A stretch of DNA of 64,000 nt from assembly GCF_013409365.1 (NCBI RefSeq), contig NZ_JACCBA010000001.1:9424001-9488000 (forward strand). Reading direction: 5' to 3'. Source of the stretch: Actinomadura luteofluorescens. Lineage in GTDB: Bacteria > Actinomycetota > Actinomycetes > Streptosporangiales > Streptosporangiaceae. A program made the translations under genes and the position numbers. Below the pieces are notes generated by a model that was not told where the DNA came from, did not search any database, and saw only the letters and a list, made by a program, of their open reading frames with translations. Shown one piece after another: positions 25,430 to 33,015 of the stretch. The first letter of the stretch is position 1. The number at the start of each line of letters is the position of its first letter.

Positions 25430-25867
25430 TCAGCGCCGGCCGGTGCGGCGTACCGTGACGGCGCGCTTCTGCCCGGTGCGCATCCGCACCTGCACCGGCG
25501 CCCTGCGGCCGCGTCCCCGCCGCATCCGCGACACGTCCCGCAGCACGTCTCGCGGTGTGGTCCGGGACGTGCGGCGGCGGCGCAGCCACACCGCGCCGAG
25601 CGCGAGCGCCCCGGCCGAGACGATGACCACGCCGCCCTGGCGCGCCCTCGCCTTGCCCTGCTCCGACCCCGCCATCTCCCGCGCCGACACCGCCGCGTCG
25701 CGGGCCCTGCCGCGCGCCTGCTCGACCTTCTGCCGCGCCATGGCCTTCACGTCGGCCTTGGCCGCGAGCTGCTCCACCGTCTCACCGAGCTCATGCCGGG
25801 CCCGGTCGACCTCCTGACGCAGTTCCTCGGTGCCCGCCTCGGCGCCGTGCTTGCCCTGCATCGTCAT
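25430..25867 (-). CDS. DUF3618-family protein
   Basis: 145 residues. GTEELRQEVDRARHELGETV then EQLAAKADVKAMARQKVEQA is the DUF3618 signature helix; a hydrophobic stretch GGVVIVSAGALALGAVWL (near 95-112) is a single membrane helix followed by a very basic tail. ATGA overlap with the upstream PF07332 gene. Such proteins travel with holin-like and YihY genes in actinomycete envelope-stress operons; mechanism unknown. Confidence 0.85.
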   Translation of the reverse strand: MTMQGKHGAEAGTEELRQEVDRARHELGETVEQLAAKADVKAMARQKVEQARGRARDAAVSAREMAGSEQGKARARQGGVVIVSAGALALGAVWLRRRRTSRTTPRDVLRDVSRMRRGRGRRAPVQVRMRTGQKRAVTVRRTGRR

Positions 25868-26352
25868 CGGTGCGTCGCCCTCTCCTTCAGTTCGGCCACG
25901 GCCAGCTTGGCCTCGTCCATGGCCTGCTCGGGCTTGGGCGGTGTGGCCCGCCTGGTCTGCGCCCGGCCCATCAGCGCCAGCACGCCCGCCACCACCAGCA
26001 GGAACCCGCCGATGATCAGCGCGGCCGCCCACACCGGCAGCGCCAGCGCGATCGCGGCGACCGCCGCCGCCAGCAGCACCGCCACCCCGTAGAGCGCGAC
26101 CAGCGCCGCGCCGCCGAACAGGCCGGCGCCGGTGCCCGCGTGGCGGCCCTTGTCCTTCAGCTCGGCGACGGCCAGGCGCATCTCCGCCCGCATCAGGTCC
26201 GACACCTGCTGCGCGGCCTGCCGCACCAGCTCGCCCGTTCCCGCCTCGTGGCGCTCGGCGCGGAACTCCGTCGCGTGTCCCACGTCCTGCCGGTGCACGC
26301 CGGTCGTTCCGGCCTGGCCGTCGCCGTCGTGTTGCTGCCGCACGATGCTCAT
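25864..26352 (-). CDS. Actinobacterial holin-X-like membrane protein (PF07332)
   Basis: 162 residues. An amphipathic helix (GELVRQAAQQVSDLMRAEMR, LAVAELKDKG) leads into two membrane helices (GGAALVALYGVAVLLAAAVA and AALIIGGFLLVVAGVLALMG), then a second copy-like element DEAKLAVAELKERATHR. The GGAGG site before ATG 26352 fixes the start. First gene of the three-gene envelope operon ending with YihY. Despite the family name there is no phage context here. Confidence 0.85.
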   Translation of the reverse strand: MSIVRQQHDGDGQAGTTGVHRQDVGHATEFRAERHEAGTGELVRQAAQQVSDLMRAEMRLAVAELKDKGRHAGTGAGLFGGAALVALYGVAVLLAAAVAAIALALPVWAAALIIGGFLLVVAGVLALMGRAQTRRATPPKPEQAMDEAKLAVAELKERATHR

Positions 26353-26485
26353 GCCTCCAGGCCCCCCTCCACGTTTCGAAACCTGGAAAAGGGCGTTCCC
26401 CGTGCGCATGGGCTAAACGTGGCGGCGCCCCGACACGCGGTGAGCAGCAAGGGTCCGGCCGCGGCGGGCGCCCCCGCCGGCCGGC

Positions 26486-27610
26486 TCAGGCCGTGCTGAG
26501 CCAGTGGACCCGGTGCGCCTCGGTCGGGTCCGGGGTCTCCCACCGGCGCACCAGCCGGTCGATCACCGCGTCCGGGACGGGCGAGCTGCGCGCCCGGTTA
26601 CGGTCCCGCAGCACCCGCGGCGGCGCCTCCAGCGCGACGACCTCGACCCGCCCCCGGTACCCGGCGACGAGGCCGGTGCACAGCTCGCGCTGCTGCCGGG
26701 ACACGTTGGTGGCGTTCCAGACGAACGACCGTCCGGCGCGCAGGTGGTCGCGGGCCAGCTCGTACGCGGCGGCCGCGACGGCGCGCTGGTCGCCGGACGG
26801 GTCGACGCCCATCTCGGCGCGGAGCCGGTCGAGGCTCACGACGGGCACCTCCGGGCGGTGCGCGGCGATCCAGTGGTCCTTGCCGACGCCCGGCAGCCCG
26901 GACAGGACGGTCACGGTGCAGCGCGTGTCGTCGTAGGCGGCGTAGCCGGGGTCGCGGTCGGGCTTGCGGAAGTACCAGAACCGCGCGTGGTCGGAGGGGA
27001 AGGCCCGCGGTGCGTCCAGGCAGTCCTGCTCGGCGCAGTACTCCCCGTACAGGGCGACGTTGTCGAGCAGTTCCTCGGTGTCGGGGCAGATCCGGCCGAG
27101 GATGTCGGCGGAGGCCAGCAGCACCAGGTCGTCGTTCCGGGCCAGCAGGCTGACACGAAACGCGATCTGCCGCAGGTCGGGCCGCTCCAGGGCCCAGAAA
27201 GGCACCTGGTGGTGGCGGATCAGCGCCGCCACGTGCTCGCGCCAGGCGACCGGCGCGCCCAGTTCCCACAGGATGCGCCGCACCATCAGGTCGCCGCGGC
27301 GGGAGTGGCCCCGCGCGGTGATGCGCCCGTCGTCGTCCAGGGCGGTGCAGTGCGGCTTGGCGATGTCGTGCATCAGCACGGCGGTGAACAGGCGGACCCG
27401 CTCCTCCGGGGGCCGCTCGCGCCATCGCGGCAGCGCCGCCAGCGCCTCGCACGCCATCCGGGTGTGGGTCTCGACGTCGCCTTCGCCGTGGTAGACGGAG
27501 TCCTGCGGGACGTTCGCCATGTCGCGCACCCAGGCGAAGGCGTCCCGGATCCGCTCCCACGGGACGGTCCAGTGCGGCGGCGCCGGGCACAACTCCTCAA
27601 ACACCCGCAT
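26486..27610 (-). CDS. HD-domain phosphohydrolase fused to a polynucleotide-kinase-like P-loop domain
   Basis: 374 residues. HD domain (about 40-170): ligands H49 (ETHTRM), H81-D82 (VLMHDIAKP), H102, H133/H134 (RHHQVP) and D169 (ASADILG). Kinase-like domain (230-374): Walker A G238-LPGVGK-D245, SLDRLRAEMG, RSFVWNATNVSRQQRELC and a lid Arg-rich stretch (RVLRDRNRARSS), as in T4 Pnk/zeta-type kinases. The residue after the Walker Lys is Asp instead of Ser/Thr. Overlaps the RNA-ligase gene by 14 nt. Together they could heal and seal broken RNA: HD part removing phosphate, kinase part phosphorylating the 5' end. That division of labour is inference. Confidence 0.85.
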   Translation of the reverse strand: MRVFEELCPAPPHWTVPWERIRDAFAWVRDMANVPQDSVYHGEGDVETHTRMACEALAALPRWRERPPEERVRLFTAVLMHDIAKPHCTALDDDGRITARGHSRRGDLMVRRILWELGAPVAWREHVAALIRHHQVPFWALERPDLRQIAFRVSLLARNDDLVLLASADILGRICPDTEELLDNVALYGEYCAEQDCLDAPRAFPSDHARFWYFRKPDRDPGYAAYDDTRCTVTVLSGLPGVGKDHWIAAHRPEVPVVSLDRLRAEMGVDPSGDQRAVAAAAYELARDHLRAGRSFVWNATNVSRQQRELCTGLVAGYRGRVEVVALEAPPRVLRDRNRARSSPVPDAVIDRLVRRWETPDPTEAHRVHWLSTA

Positions 27611-28382
27611 ACAGCACCTCCGGATCGGCCAGGCCGTTGGCGACGATGGGCCGCTCCTGCCAGTGGGTGCCCGAGTCGAGGATCGCGGTCAGGAAGCTCG
27701 GCCGGACCCACTTGTAGCGGTCCACAGTCTTCCCGTCCTCCTCCACCTTGATGTAGAGGCCTTCCATCTCCTCGGAGGCGTCGGTCTCCGCGGCGACGCG
27801 GCCGGGGTCGGCGCCGCCCGCCTCGGCCGCCGCGCGCAGCGCGTCCCGCCATCGCGGGCTGCGGCAGGTGGAGGGACCGGCCAGCCTCGTCAGCGCGGCC
27901 AGATTCGGCAGCGGGCCCTCGTGCAGGACGGGCACCGACACCACCGGCGTCCCGGCGAGCAGCTCGCGGCGCCGCTCGGTCGACAGGAACGTCCCGTCGG
28001 TCTGGTCGAGGACGTCGAACTCGCAGAAGTAATGGGGAAGCGCGTCGTAGAAGACCGTGTGCTTGGCGTACAGCCATTCCCCGTACAGGACGTAGCGGTC
28101 GCGCAGGCGCTCGCGCAGGACGTGCTGGACCGACGCCGCCCACGCCTTCAGCGGACCGAACTGCCGCTCGCGCGGCCCGCCGGTCAGGTAGTGGCCGCGG
28201 CTCTGCAACCGCAGTTCGCCCTCGGGGGAGAAGCTGATGCCGGAGTTGGCGCCGTCGAGCTTCTCCTCCACCACCAGGTACCGCCCGGCGATCGCCTCGA
28301 ACGGCACGGCGGCCAGATCGTGGTCGCCCGGTTGGAGCCGGGAGCCCGCGATGTGCCGGGTCCGGGGGTACTTGTGCAGCAT
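27597..28382 (-). CDS. RNA ligase, Rnl2-like nucleotidyltransferase
   Basis: 261 residues. All nucleotidyltransferase motifs are visible: motif I E40-K41-LDG44 (K41 would carry AMP), an SRG at 61-63, motif III YGEW (100-103), IIIa FCEFD (119-123), IV E207-G-LYIK and V K224-WVR227. Size and motif spacing match RNA ligases of the T4 Rnl2 class rather than DNA ligases. The partner HD-kinase gene overlaps by 14 nt, so the pair is one cassette. A promoter with TTGGCA and TAGAAC lies just upstream, giving a leaderless start. It follows the MFS gene by 51 bp on the same strand. Confidence 0.88.
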   Translation of the reverse strand: MLHKYPRTRHIAGSRLQPGDHDLAAVPFEAIAGRYLVVEEKLDGANSGISFSPEGELRLQSRGHYLTGGPRERQFGPLKAWAASVQHVLRERLRDRYVLYGEWLYAKHTVFYDALPHYFCEFDVLDQTDGTFLSTERRRELLAGTPVVSVPVLHEGPLPNLAALTRLAGPSTCRSPRWRDALRAAAEAGGADPGRVAAETDASEEMEGLYIKVEEDGKTVDRYKWVRPSFLTAILDSGTHWQERPIVANGLADPEVLYAGV

Positions 28383-28388
28383 GCGACC

Positions 28389-28418
28389 GTTCTAAGGCCG
28401 GGCGGCCGGTCCTGCCAA
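28389..28418 (-). promoter_or_regulatory. Promoter of the RNA-repair cassette
   Basis: On the minus strand TTGGCA (28418-28413) and TAGAAC (28394-28389) are separated by 18 bp, and the -10 ends 6 nt before the RNA-ligase ATG. The cassette can therefore be transcribed independently of the upstream MFS gene. Confidence 0.6.
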
Positions 28419-28433
28419 CCGGTTTTCGGTCCG

Positions 28434-29828
28434 TCAGCGGGCCGGGACGGCGCGGGTGAGCGCCAGCGCGGCCAGCCACAGCGCCACGCTCGCCCAGGCC
28501 AGGACGTGCAGGCCCGTGGCGAACCCCGGTCCCGGGGCCGGACCGGCGACCGCCCCGTAGACGGCGACGCCGAGCGCCGTCCCGACCTGCCGGGCGGTGT
28601 TGTTGAACCCGCCGGCCAGCCCGGCGTGCGCCGGGGGGACGGCGCGCATCGCGGCGGCGACCACCGCGGTGACGATCAGGCCGTCCCCGATCCCGATGCC
28701 GAGCAGCGCCGGGAGCAGGGGCGCGTAGCCTCCGCCGGGACCGGCGCCGAGCAGGGACAGGCACCCGGCCGCGGCGACGGCGGCGCCCGCGGCGAGCGGG
28801 ACCCGCGTCCCGAACCGGGCGGTGAGGCGCCCGCCCACCGGGGCCAGCACCGCCAGCGGAACGGCCATCGGCAGCAGCATCGCCCCGGCGACCAGCGCGG
28901 AACGGTGCCCGGCCTGCTGCAGCCGCAGCGTCGCCACGAACAGCACCCCGTTGGTGACCAGGTTCATGATGAGCGCGATGCCCCCGGCGCCGAGGAACGC
29001 CGGGGCCCGCAGGAGCCCGCCCGGGAGGATCGGCGCGGCCGCGCGCCGCTCCGCCAGGACGAACGCCGTCCCGGCGGCCAGGGTGAGGGCGGCGGCCGCG
29101 GCGGCGCCGTCCCGGTGCCCGTGGCCCGCGGCGATGACCGTCCAGACCAGGCCGCCGAGGGTCAGCGGAGCGAGCACCGTCCCCGCCCGGTCCGGCGCGG
29201 CGCCCGGCCGGGCGCGGCGGGGCTCGCGGACCAGCGCGCGGACGCCGCCGACCGCCGCCGCGGCGATCGGCGCGTTCAGCAGGAAGATCCACCGCCAGCC
29301 GACCGTGTCGACCAGCAGCCCGCCCAGCAGCGGCCCGGCCGGCAGCGCCGTGGAGGAGATCCCGGCCCACACCCCGAGCGCCCGTGCCTGCTCGGCGCGT
29401 CCCGGATAGTACGCGGTGATCAGGGCGAGGCCGCCGGGCAGCAGCAGCGCGGCGCCCGCCCCCTGCGCGACGCGCGCCGCGATGAGCGGGCCGGCGCCGG
29501 GCGCGGCCCCGCAGGCCAGCGACGCCAGCCCGAACAGCGCGAACCCGGTGAGCGTCATCCGGCGGTGCCCGATCCTGTCCCCGAGCGCGCCGCCGCCCAG
29601 CAGCAGGCCCGCGATCGTGACGGCGTAGCCGTCCACGACGCCCTGGAGGCCGGGCAGGCCCGTGCCGAGCGCCCGGCCGATGCCGGGGAGCGCGACGTTG
29701 ACGATCGTCACGTCCAGCAGCACCAGGAACATCCCGGCGCACAGGATCGCGAGCACCGCCCCGCGCCGGGGCGCGGGGCGTGACCGCCGGGTGCCGGGGA
29801 CCTCGGTCGCGTGCGTTGGGGAACCCAT
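28434..29828 (-). CDS. MFS drug exporter, DHA2 (14-helix) type
   Basis: 464 residues. Helix 1 FLVLLDVTIVNVALPGIGRA with motif D1 (LDVTIVNVALP), motif A GDRIGHRRMTLTGF, motif C-like region around ALPAGPLLGGLLVDTVGWRW (GP..GG), and family end FNNTARQVGTALGVAVYGAV. It should expel hydrophobic drugs by proton antiport. GTG at 29837 is an alternative start three codons upstream; neither has a strong ribosome site. It follows the virginiamycin-lyase gene by 69 bp on the same strand and shares its probable TetR control. Confidence 0.9.
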   Translation of the reverse strand: MGSPTHATEVPGTRRSRPAPRRGAVLAILCAGMFLVLLDVTIVNVALPGIGRALGTGLPGLQGVVDGYAVTIAGLLLGGGALGDRIGHRRMTLTGFALFGLASLACGAAPGAGPLIAARVAQGAGAALLLPGGLALITAYYPGRAEQARALGVWAGISSTALPAGPLLGGLLVDTVGWRWIFLLNAPIAAAAVGGVRALVREPRRARPGAAPDRAGTVLAPLTLGGLVWTVIAAGHGHRDGAAAAAALTLAAGTAFVLAERRAAAPILPGGLLRAPAFLGAGGIALIMNLVTNGVLFVATLRLQQAGHRSALVAGAMLLPMAVPLAVLAPVGGRLTARFGTRVPLAAGAAVAAAGCLSLLGAGPGGGYAPLLPALLGIGIGDGLIVTAVVAAAMRAVPPAHAGLAGGFNNTARQVGTALGVAVYGAVAGPAPGPGFATGLHVLAWASVALWLAALALTRAVPAR

Positions 29829-29897
29829 GCCGCCCACGGTGGCCCGCGGACGTTTCGGCGCGGCTCGAACCGTCCGGTCCCCGAGGGCGGCGGCGGG

Positions 29898-30788
29898 TCA
29901 GGCGACGGCGACGCGGGCGAGCGCGCCGGTCTCCAGGGCCACCCACAGGGCGCCGTCCGGACCGACCGCGATGCCGTGCGGCTCGGAGCCGGGCGTCGGC
30001 AGCGGGTGCTCGTCGATGCGGCCGTCGGGGCTGATGCGGCCGACGTGGGCGGTGGCCCACTCGGTGAACCACAGGTCCCCGCCGGGCCCGGCGACGATGG
30101 CGTGCGGGCGGGCGCCCCGATCGGGCAGCGGGAACTCGGTCACCTTCCCGTCGGTGGTGATCCGCCCGATGTGCCCGGCGCCGATGCCGGTGAACCACAG
30201 CGCGCCGTCCGGCCCGGCGGCGATGCCGACCGGCGCGGAGCCCTCGGTGGGCAGCGGGTGGACGGAGACCTCCCCGTCCGGCGCGATCCGCCCGATGGCG
30301 TTGCCCTGGTTGAGGGTGAACCACAGGGCCTCGTCCGGACCCGCCGCGATCATCGAGGGCATCGCGCCCTCTCCCGGCACCGGATAGGCGCTGACCTGGC
30401 CGTCCACGGTGATCCGGCCGACGCCGCCGGCGTGCATGCGGGTGAACCACAGCGCGCCGTCCGGCCCGGCGGCGATCCCGCACGGGCCCCACCCTTCGGG
30501 CAGGGCGAACGGCGTGACCTCGCCCGCGGTGGTGATCCGGCCGATCGCGTCGCCGGTGAACGCGGTGAACCACAGCGCGCCGTCCGGCCCCGCCGTGATG
30601 ATCATCGGTTGGGCGGGGACGGGCCCGTGTACGGTGACGCCCCCGTCCGGCGTCACCCGCGCGATCCGGCCCTCATGGACGAGCGTGCACCACAGCGCCC
30701 CGTCCGGCCCGGCGGCGACGCTGTACGGCCCCGCCTCCGGGCCGGACACCTGGAACTCCTTGATGGTGGTGTGCGAACCGTCTGGCAT
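29898..30788 (-). CDS. vgb: Virginiamycin B lyase (streptogramin B-inactivating)
   Basis: 296 residues in seven repeats of the type GIAAGPDGALWFT...GRIT.DG, a beta-propeller. The catalytic and metal residues known from staphylococcal Vgb have counterparts: Tyr22 (GPYSV), His229 (ARPHAI), the FTEW strand at 241-244, Glu269-Pro-His271 (EPHGI) and Glu286 (ALETG). The enzyme linearises type B streptogramins by breaking the ester bond without water. Two starts are possible (30815 or 30788); the inner one better matches family length. Forms an operon with an MFS exporter; divergent from a TetR gene with a 22-bp palindrome. Confidence 0.85.
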   Translation of the reverse strand: MPDGSHTTIKEFQVSGPEAGPYSVAAGPDGALWCTLVHEGRIARVTPDGGVTVHGPVPAQPMIITAGPDGALWFTAFTGDAIGRITTAGEVTPFALPEGWGPCGIAAGPDGALWFTRMHAGGVGRITVDGQVSAYPVPGEGAMPSMIAAGPDEALWFTLNQGNAIGRIAPDGEVSVHPLPTEGSAPVGIAAGPDGALWFTGIGAGHIGRITTDGKVTEFPLPDRGARPHAIVAGPGGDLWFTEWATAHVGRISPDGRIDEHPLPTPGSEPHGIAVGPDGALWVALETGALARVAVA

Positions 30789-30840
30789 GAATGTCGTCCC
30801 CCCTCGTCCCTCCATTGCTGTTTCCGTCCGAGGACGAAGT

Positions 30841-30866
30841 TAACGCAACTTGAGTTGCGTTACGAT
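30841..30866 (+). promoter_or_regulatory. 22-bp palindromic TetR operator overlapping a -10 box
   Basis: Arms TAACGCAACT (30841-30850) and AGTTGCGTTA (30853-30862) flank TG. The last two bases of the right arm are the first two of TACGAT (30861-30866), a -10 box 6 nt before the ATG at 30873. A bound repressor would block this promoter and the divergent vgb-MFS promoter. Confidence 0.85.
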
Positions 30867-30872
30867 CGGATC

Positions 30873-30908
30873 ATGGAGACCGTCCGGGATCACGGGACCG
30901 CGCGGTGA
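30873..30908 (+). CDS. 11-residue leader peptide coupled to the TetR start
   Basis: ATG 30873 opens a frame METVRDHGTAR that ends at TGA 30906-30908, overlapping the GTG start of the TetR gene as GTGA. The upstream TACGAT at N6 spacing makes this ATG the likely mRNA 5' end, so ribosomes would enter here and re-initiate at the repressor GTG, which has no ribosome site of its own. Whether the peptide has a function is unknown. Confidence 0.55.
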   Translation: METVRDHGTAR

Positions 30909-31522
30909 CCGCCTCCGAGCCCGGGACCGTGCGCCCCGGCGGCCGCACCGCGCGGGTGCGCGACGCCGTCCGCGAGGCGACCCTCGCCGAGCTGTCCGGG
31001 CGCGGCTACCAGGGGCTCACCGTCGAAGGGGTCGCGGCCCGCTCCGGAGTGCACAAGACCACCGTCTACCGGCGGTGGGGCAGCGCCGACGGCCTCATCG
31101 CCGACGCCCTCGGCATCGCGGCCGCGGAGCCGTGGCCGATCCCCGACACCGGCACCCTCGCCGGCGACCTGCGCGCCCTCGCCCGGCTCGTCGTGGCCGG
31201 ATTCGCCGATCCCGTCGAGGGACCGATCGCCCGCGCGTTCGTGCTGGCCGCGGCGCAGAGCGGCGACGCCGCCCGCTCCCTGCACGCGTTCTTCGCCCGG
31301 CGCCACGAGCAGTCCGCCGTCATCGTCGGGCGTGCCGTCGAGCGCGGCGAGGTCCCCGCTGACACGGACGCCGCCGAGGCCGTCCGGCTCGCCGTCGCGC
31401 CCCTGTACTACCGGCTGTTCATCACCGGGGAGCCGGTCGACGAGCAGGCCGCCGACCGGGCCGCCGCGTCCGCGGAGGCCGCCGCCCGCGCCGGCGTCCT
31501 CAGCGCCGCGCCGGACTCGTGA
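30905..31522 (+). CDS. TetR-family repressor next to vgb
   Basis: 205 residues from GTG 30905. DNA-binding domain: RVRDAVREATLAELSGRGYQ, TVEGVAARSGVHKTTVYRRW (recognition helix VHKTTVYRRWGSADGL). The TetR_C_16-like ligand domain includes DTGTLAGDLRALARLV. By position it controls itself and the divergent vgb-MFS operon; a streptogramin B ligand would be logical but is inferred. Translation appears coupled to the 11-codon upstream frame. Confidence 0.88.
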   Translation: MTASEPGTVRPGGRTARVRDAVREATLAELSGRGYQGLTVEGVAARSGVHKTTVYRRWGSADGLIADALGIAAAEPWPIPDTGTLAGDLRALARLVVAGFADPVEGPIARAFVLAAAQSGDAARSLHAFFARRHEQSAVIVGRAVERGEVPADTDAAEAVRLAVAPLYYRLFITGEPVDEQAADRAAASAEAAARAGVLSAAPDS

Positions 31523-31564
31523 CGGCCGGCGTGACTCGAGACGGCCGCGTTCCGGGTCGCGAGC

Positions 31565-32416
31565 TCAGGGGGCGTTGAGGACGGTGCGCAAAGCGGCGGC
31601 GTAGGCGCGCGGGTGGGTGGTGTTTCCGTTGTGGCCGCCGGGGAACTCGTGCAGGTCCGCGCCTAGCAGGTCGGCCAGCGCGAAGGCGCACTTGTTGTCG
31701 AAGACGGTGCGCGGAGTGGTGCGCCCTATGGCCGGAACGATCCGGGTCGGGGTCTCGGTGAGCGCGGAGACGTCGAGGGTGTCGTCGATGACCGCCGTGA
31801 AGTCGTGCTCGACGAAGAAGTCGAAGTTGCGCGCCCGCTGTGGCGTCATGGGGTGGCGGGTGAGGCCCGGCTCGGCGTCGGGGGCGGCAGGGTCGATGCC
31901 CAGCACCTCGGCGATCGTCGAGAACGTGGCGGCCAGCCCGTCGCGTCGGTGGACGCGCTGGACGTGCGCCAGCTCCCGCTCGTGGTGGGCGCGCTGGGCG
32001 GCGGGCAGCAGCCGCGGGGTGACGGGCTCGTGGGCGACGAGCACGCTGATCTGCTCAGGGTGGTCGACGGCCAGATGGAACCCGATGGAGGCGCCCAGGC
32101 TGCACCCCAGCATGAGCACCGGTTCGTCCGACAGTTCGGCGAGCAGGCGGTGGACGTCGTCGGCGTGCGCGGCCAGGCTCACTCCCCGGTCGGGGACGTC
32201 CAGCACGCTGCGCGACAGGCCGCGGCGGTCGTAGGTCACCACGGTGTAGTCGGAGACGAGCCGGTCGACCAGGTCCGCGCTGCGCCCGGCGTCCCCCTCG
32301 CCGCTCTGGGAGATCAGCAGCATCGGGCCGGCGCCGCGCACCTCGTAGTAGAGCGTGGCGCCGTCGGTCCGGAGCGTGCCCGTGGCCGTGGGGGCCGGGG
32401 TCGTGGCGGTGTCCAT
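31565..32416 (-). CDS. Alpha/beta-hydrolase
   Basis: 283 residues: LLISQSGEGDAGRSADLVDR (oxyanion region in place of HG), VVTYDRRGLSRS, nucleophile elbow LGCSLGASIGFHLA (Ser in G-C-S-L-G) and catalytic His in FPGGHNGNT. Haloperoxidase/esterase-like fold, substrate unknown. Divergent from a small MarR-type regulator with a cluster of TGAT palindromes between them, which makes it the probable regulated gene. Confidence 0.82.
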   Translation of the reverse strand: MDTATTPAPTATGTLRTDGATLYYEVRGAGPMLLISQSGEGDAGRSADLVDRLVSDYTVVTYDRRGLSRSVLDVPDRGVSLAAHADDVHRLLAELSDEPVLMLGCSLGASIGFHLAVDHPEQISVLVAHEPVTPRLLPAAQRAHHERELAHVQRVHRRDGLAATFSTIAEVLGIDPAAPDAEPGLTRHPMTPQRARNFDFFVEHDFTAVIDDTLDVSALTETPTRIVPAIGRTTPRTVFDNKCAFALADLLGADLHEFPGGHNGNTTHPRAYAAALRTVLNAP

Positions 32417-32470
32417 CGCAGGGTCCTCTCGGTCGGGGCGTTTCGGCCCGTGCGAGATCGACCGTAAAGC

Positions 32471-32517
32471 ATCAAACTTGATACATCAAGCCTGATGCAT
32501 CAGAAATGATGTAACTT
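32471..32517 (+). promoter_or_regulatory. Overlapping palindromes and -10 box of the MarR-type regulator
   Basis: ATCAA-AC-TTGAT (32471-32482), CTTGAT-AC-ATCAAG (32477-32490) and the perfect CTGATGCATCAG (32492-32503) overlap or follow each other, giving repeated TGAT/ATCA half-sites; another ATGAT follows. TAACTT (32512-32517) ends 6 nt before the regulator ATG. Confidence 0.75.
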
Positions 32518-32523
32518 GGCGGC

Positions 32524-32976
32524 ATGGACGGAGTCGAGCTCTTCCTGCTGGGACGGACGCTGATGAAGATCGGCGAGGAGGCCCTGCCCACCGAGGGCAT
32601 CGGCCGGCACTCCACCAGCGTGCGGACCGTCCTGATCGTCGCGAGCGACGTGCGCGCGCACCCCGGCAGCGCCGTCGGAGAGATCGCCACCCGGACCGGC
32701 CTTCCGCAGAGCGCCGTGTCGGCGGCCGTCGCCCGGCTCCGCGACACGGGCGCCGTCGTCACCGAACCCGATCCGGACGACCGCCGCCGGGTCCGCATCC
32801 GCCCCGCGCCCCGGCCCTCGGCCAGGGTGGAGGAGGTCAGGTCGAGCACCGTCGACGCCGCCCTCGCGGCAGCCCTGGACACGGACGACCCGCGACGGGT
32901 CGCCGAGATCGCCGGCCTCCTGGAGGAGCTGGCCCGGCACCTGACCCCGCAGTCGATCACCCGCCTGCGCGGCTAG
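32524..32976 (+). CDS. MarR-type winged-helix regulator
   Basis: 150 residues. The winged helix is at about 30-95: RTVLIVASDVRAHPGSAVGE, IATRTGLPQSAVSAAVARLR (recognition helix) and the wing EPDPDDRRRVRIRP, as in MarR proteins. Flanking helices form the dimer. Leaderless start as judged from TAACTT. Likely represses itself and the divergent alpha/beta-hydrolase through the TGAT palindromes. Confidence 0.82.
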   Translation: MDGVELFLLGRTLMKIGEEALPTEGIGRHSTSVRTVLIVASDVRAHPGSAVGEIATRTGLPQSAVSAAVARLRDTGAVVTEPDPDDRRRVRIRPAPRPSARVEEVRSSTVDAALAAALDTDDPRRVAEIAGLLEELARHLTPQSITRLRG

Positions 32977-33015
32977 GACGCCCCGTCATCACGCCGATGA
33001 CCTACGGCCGCGCGG

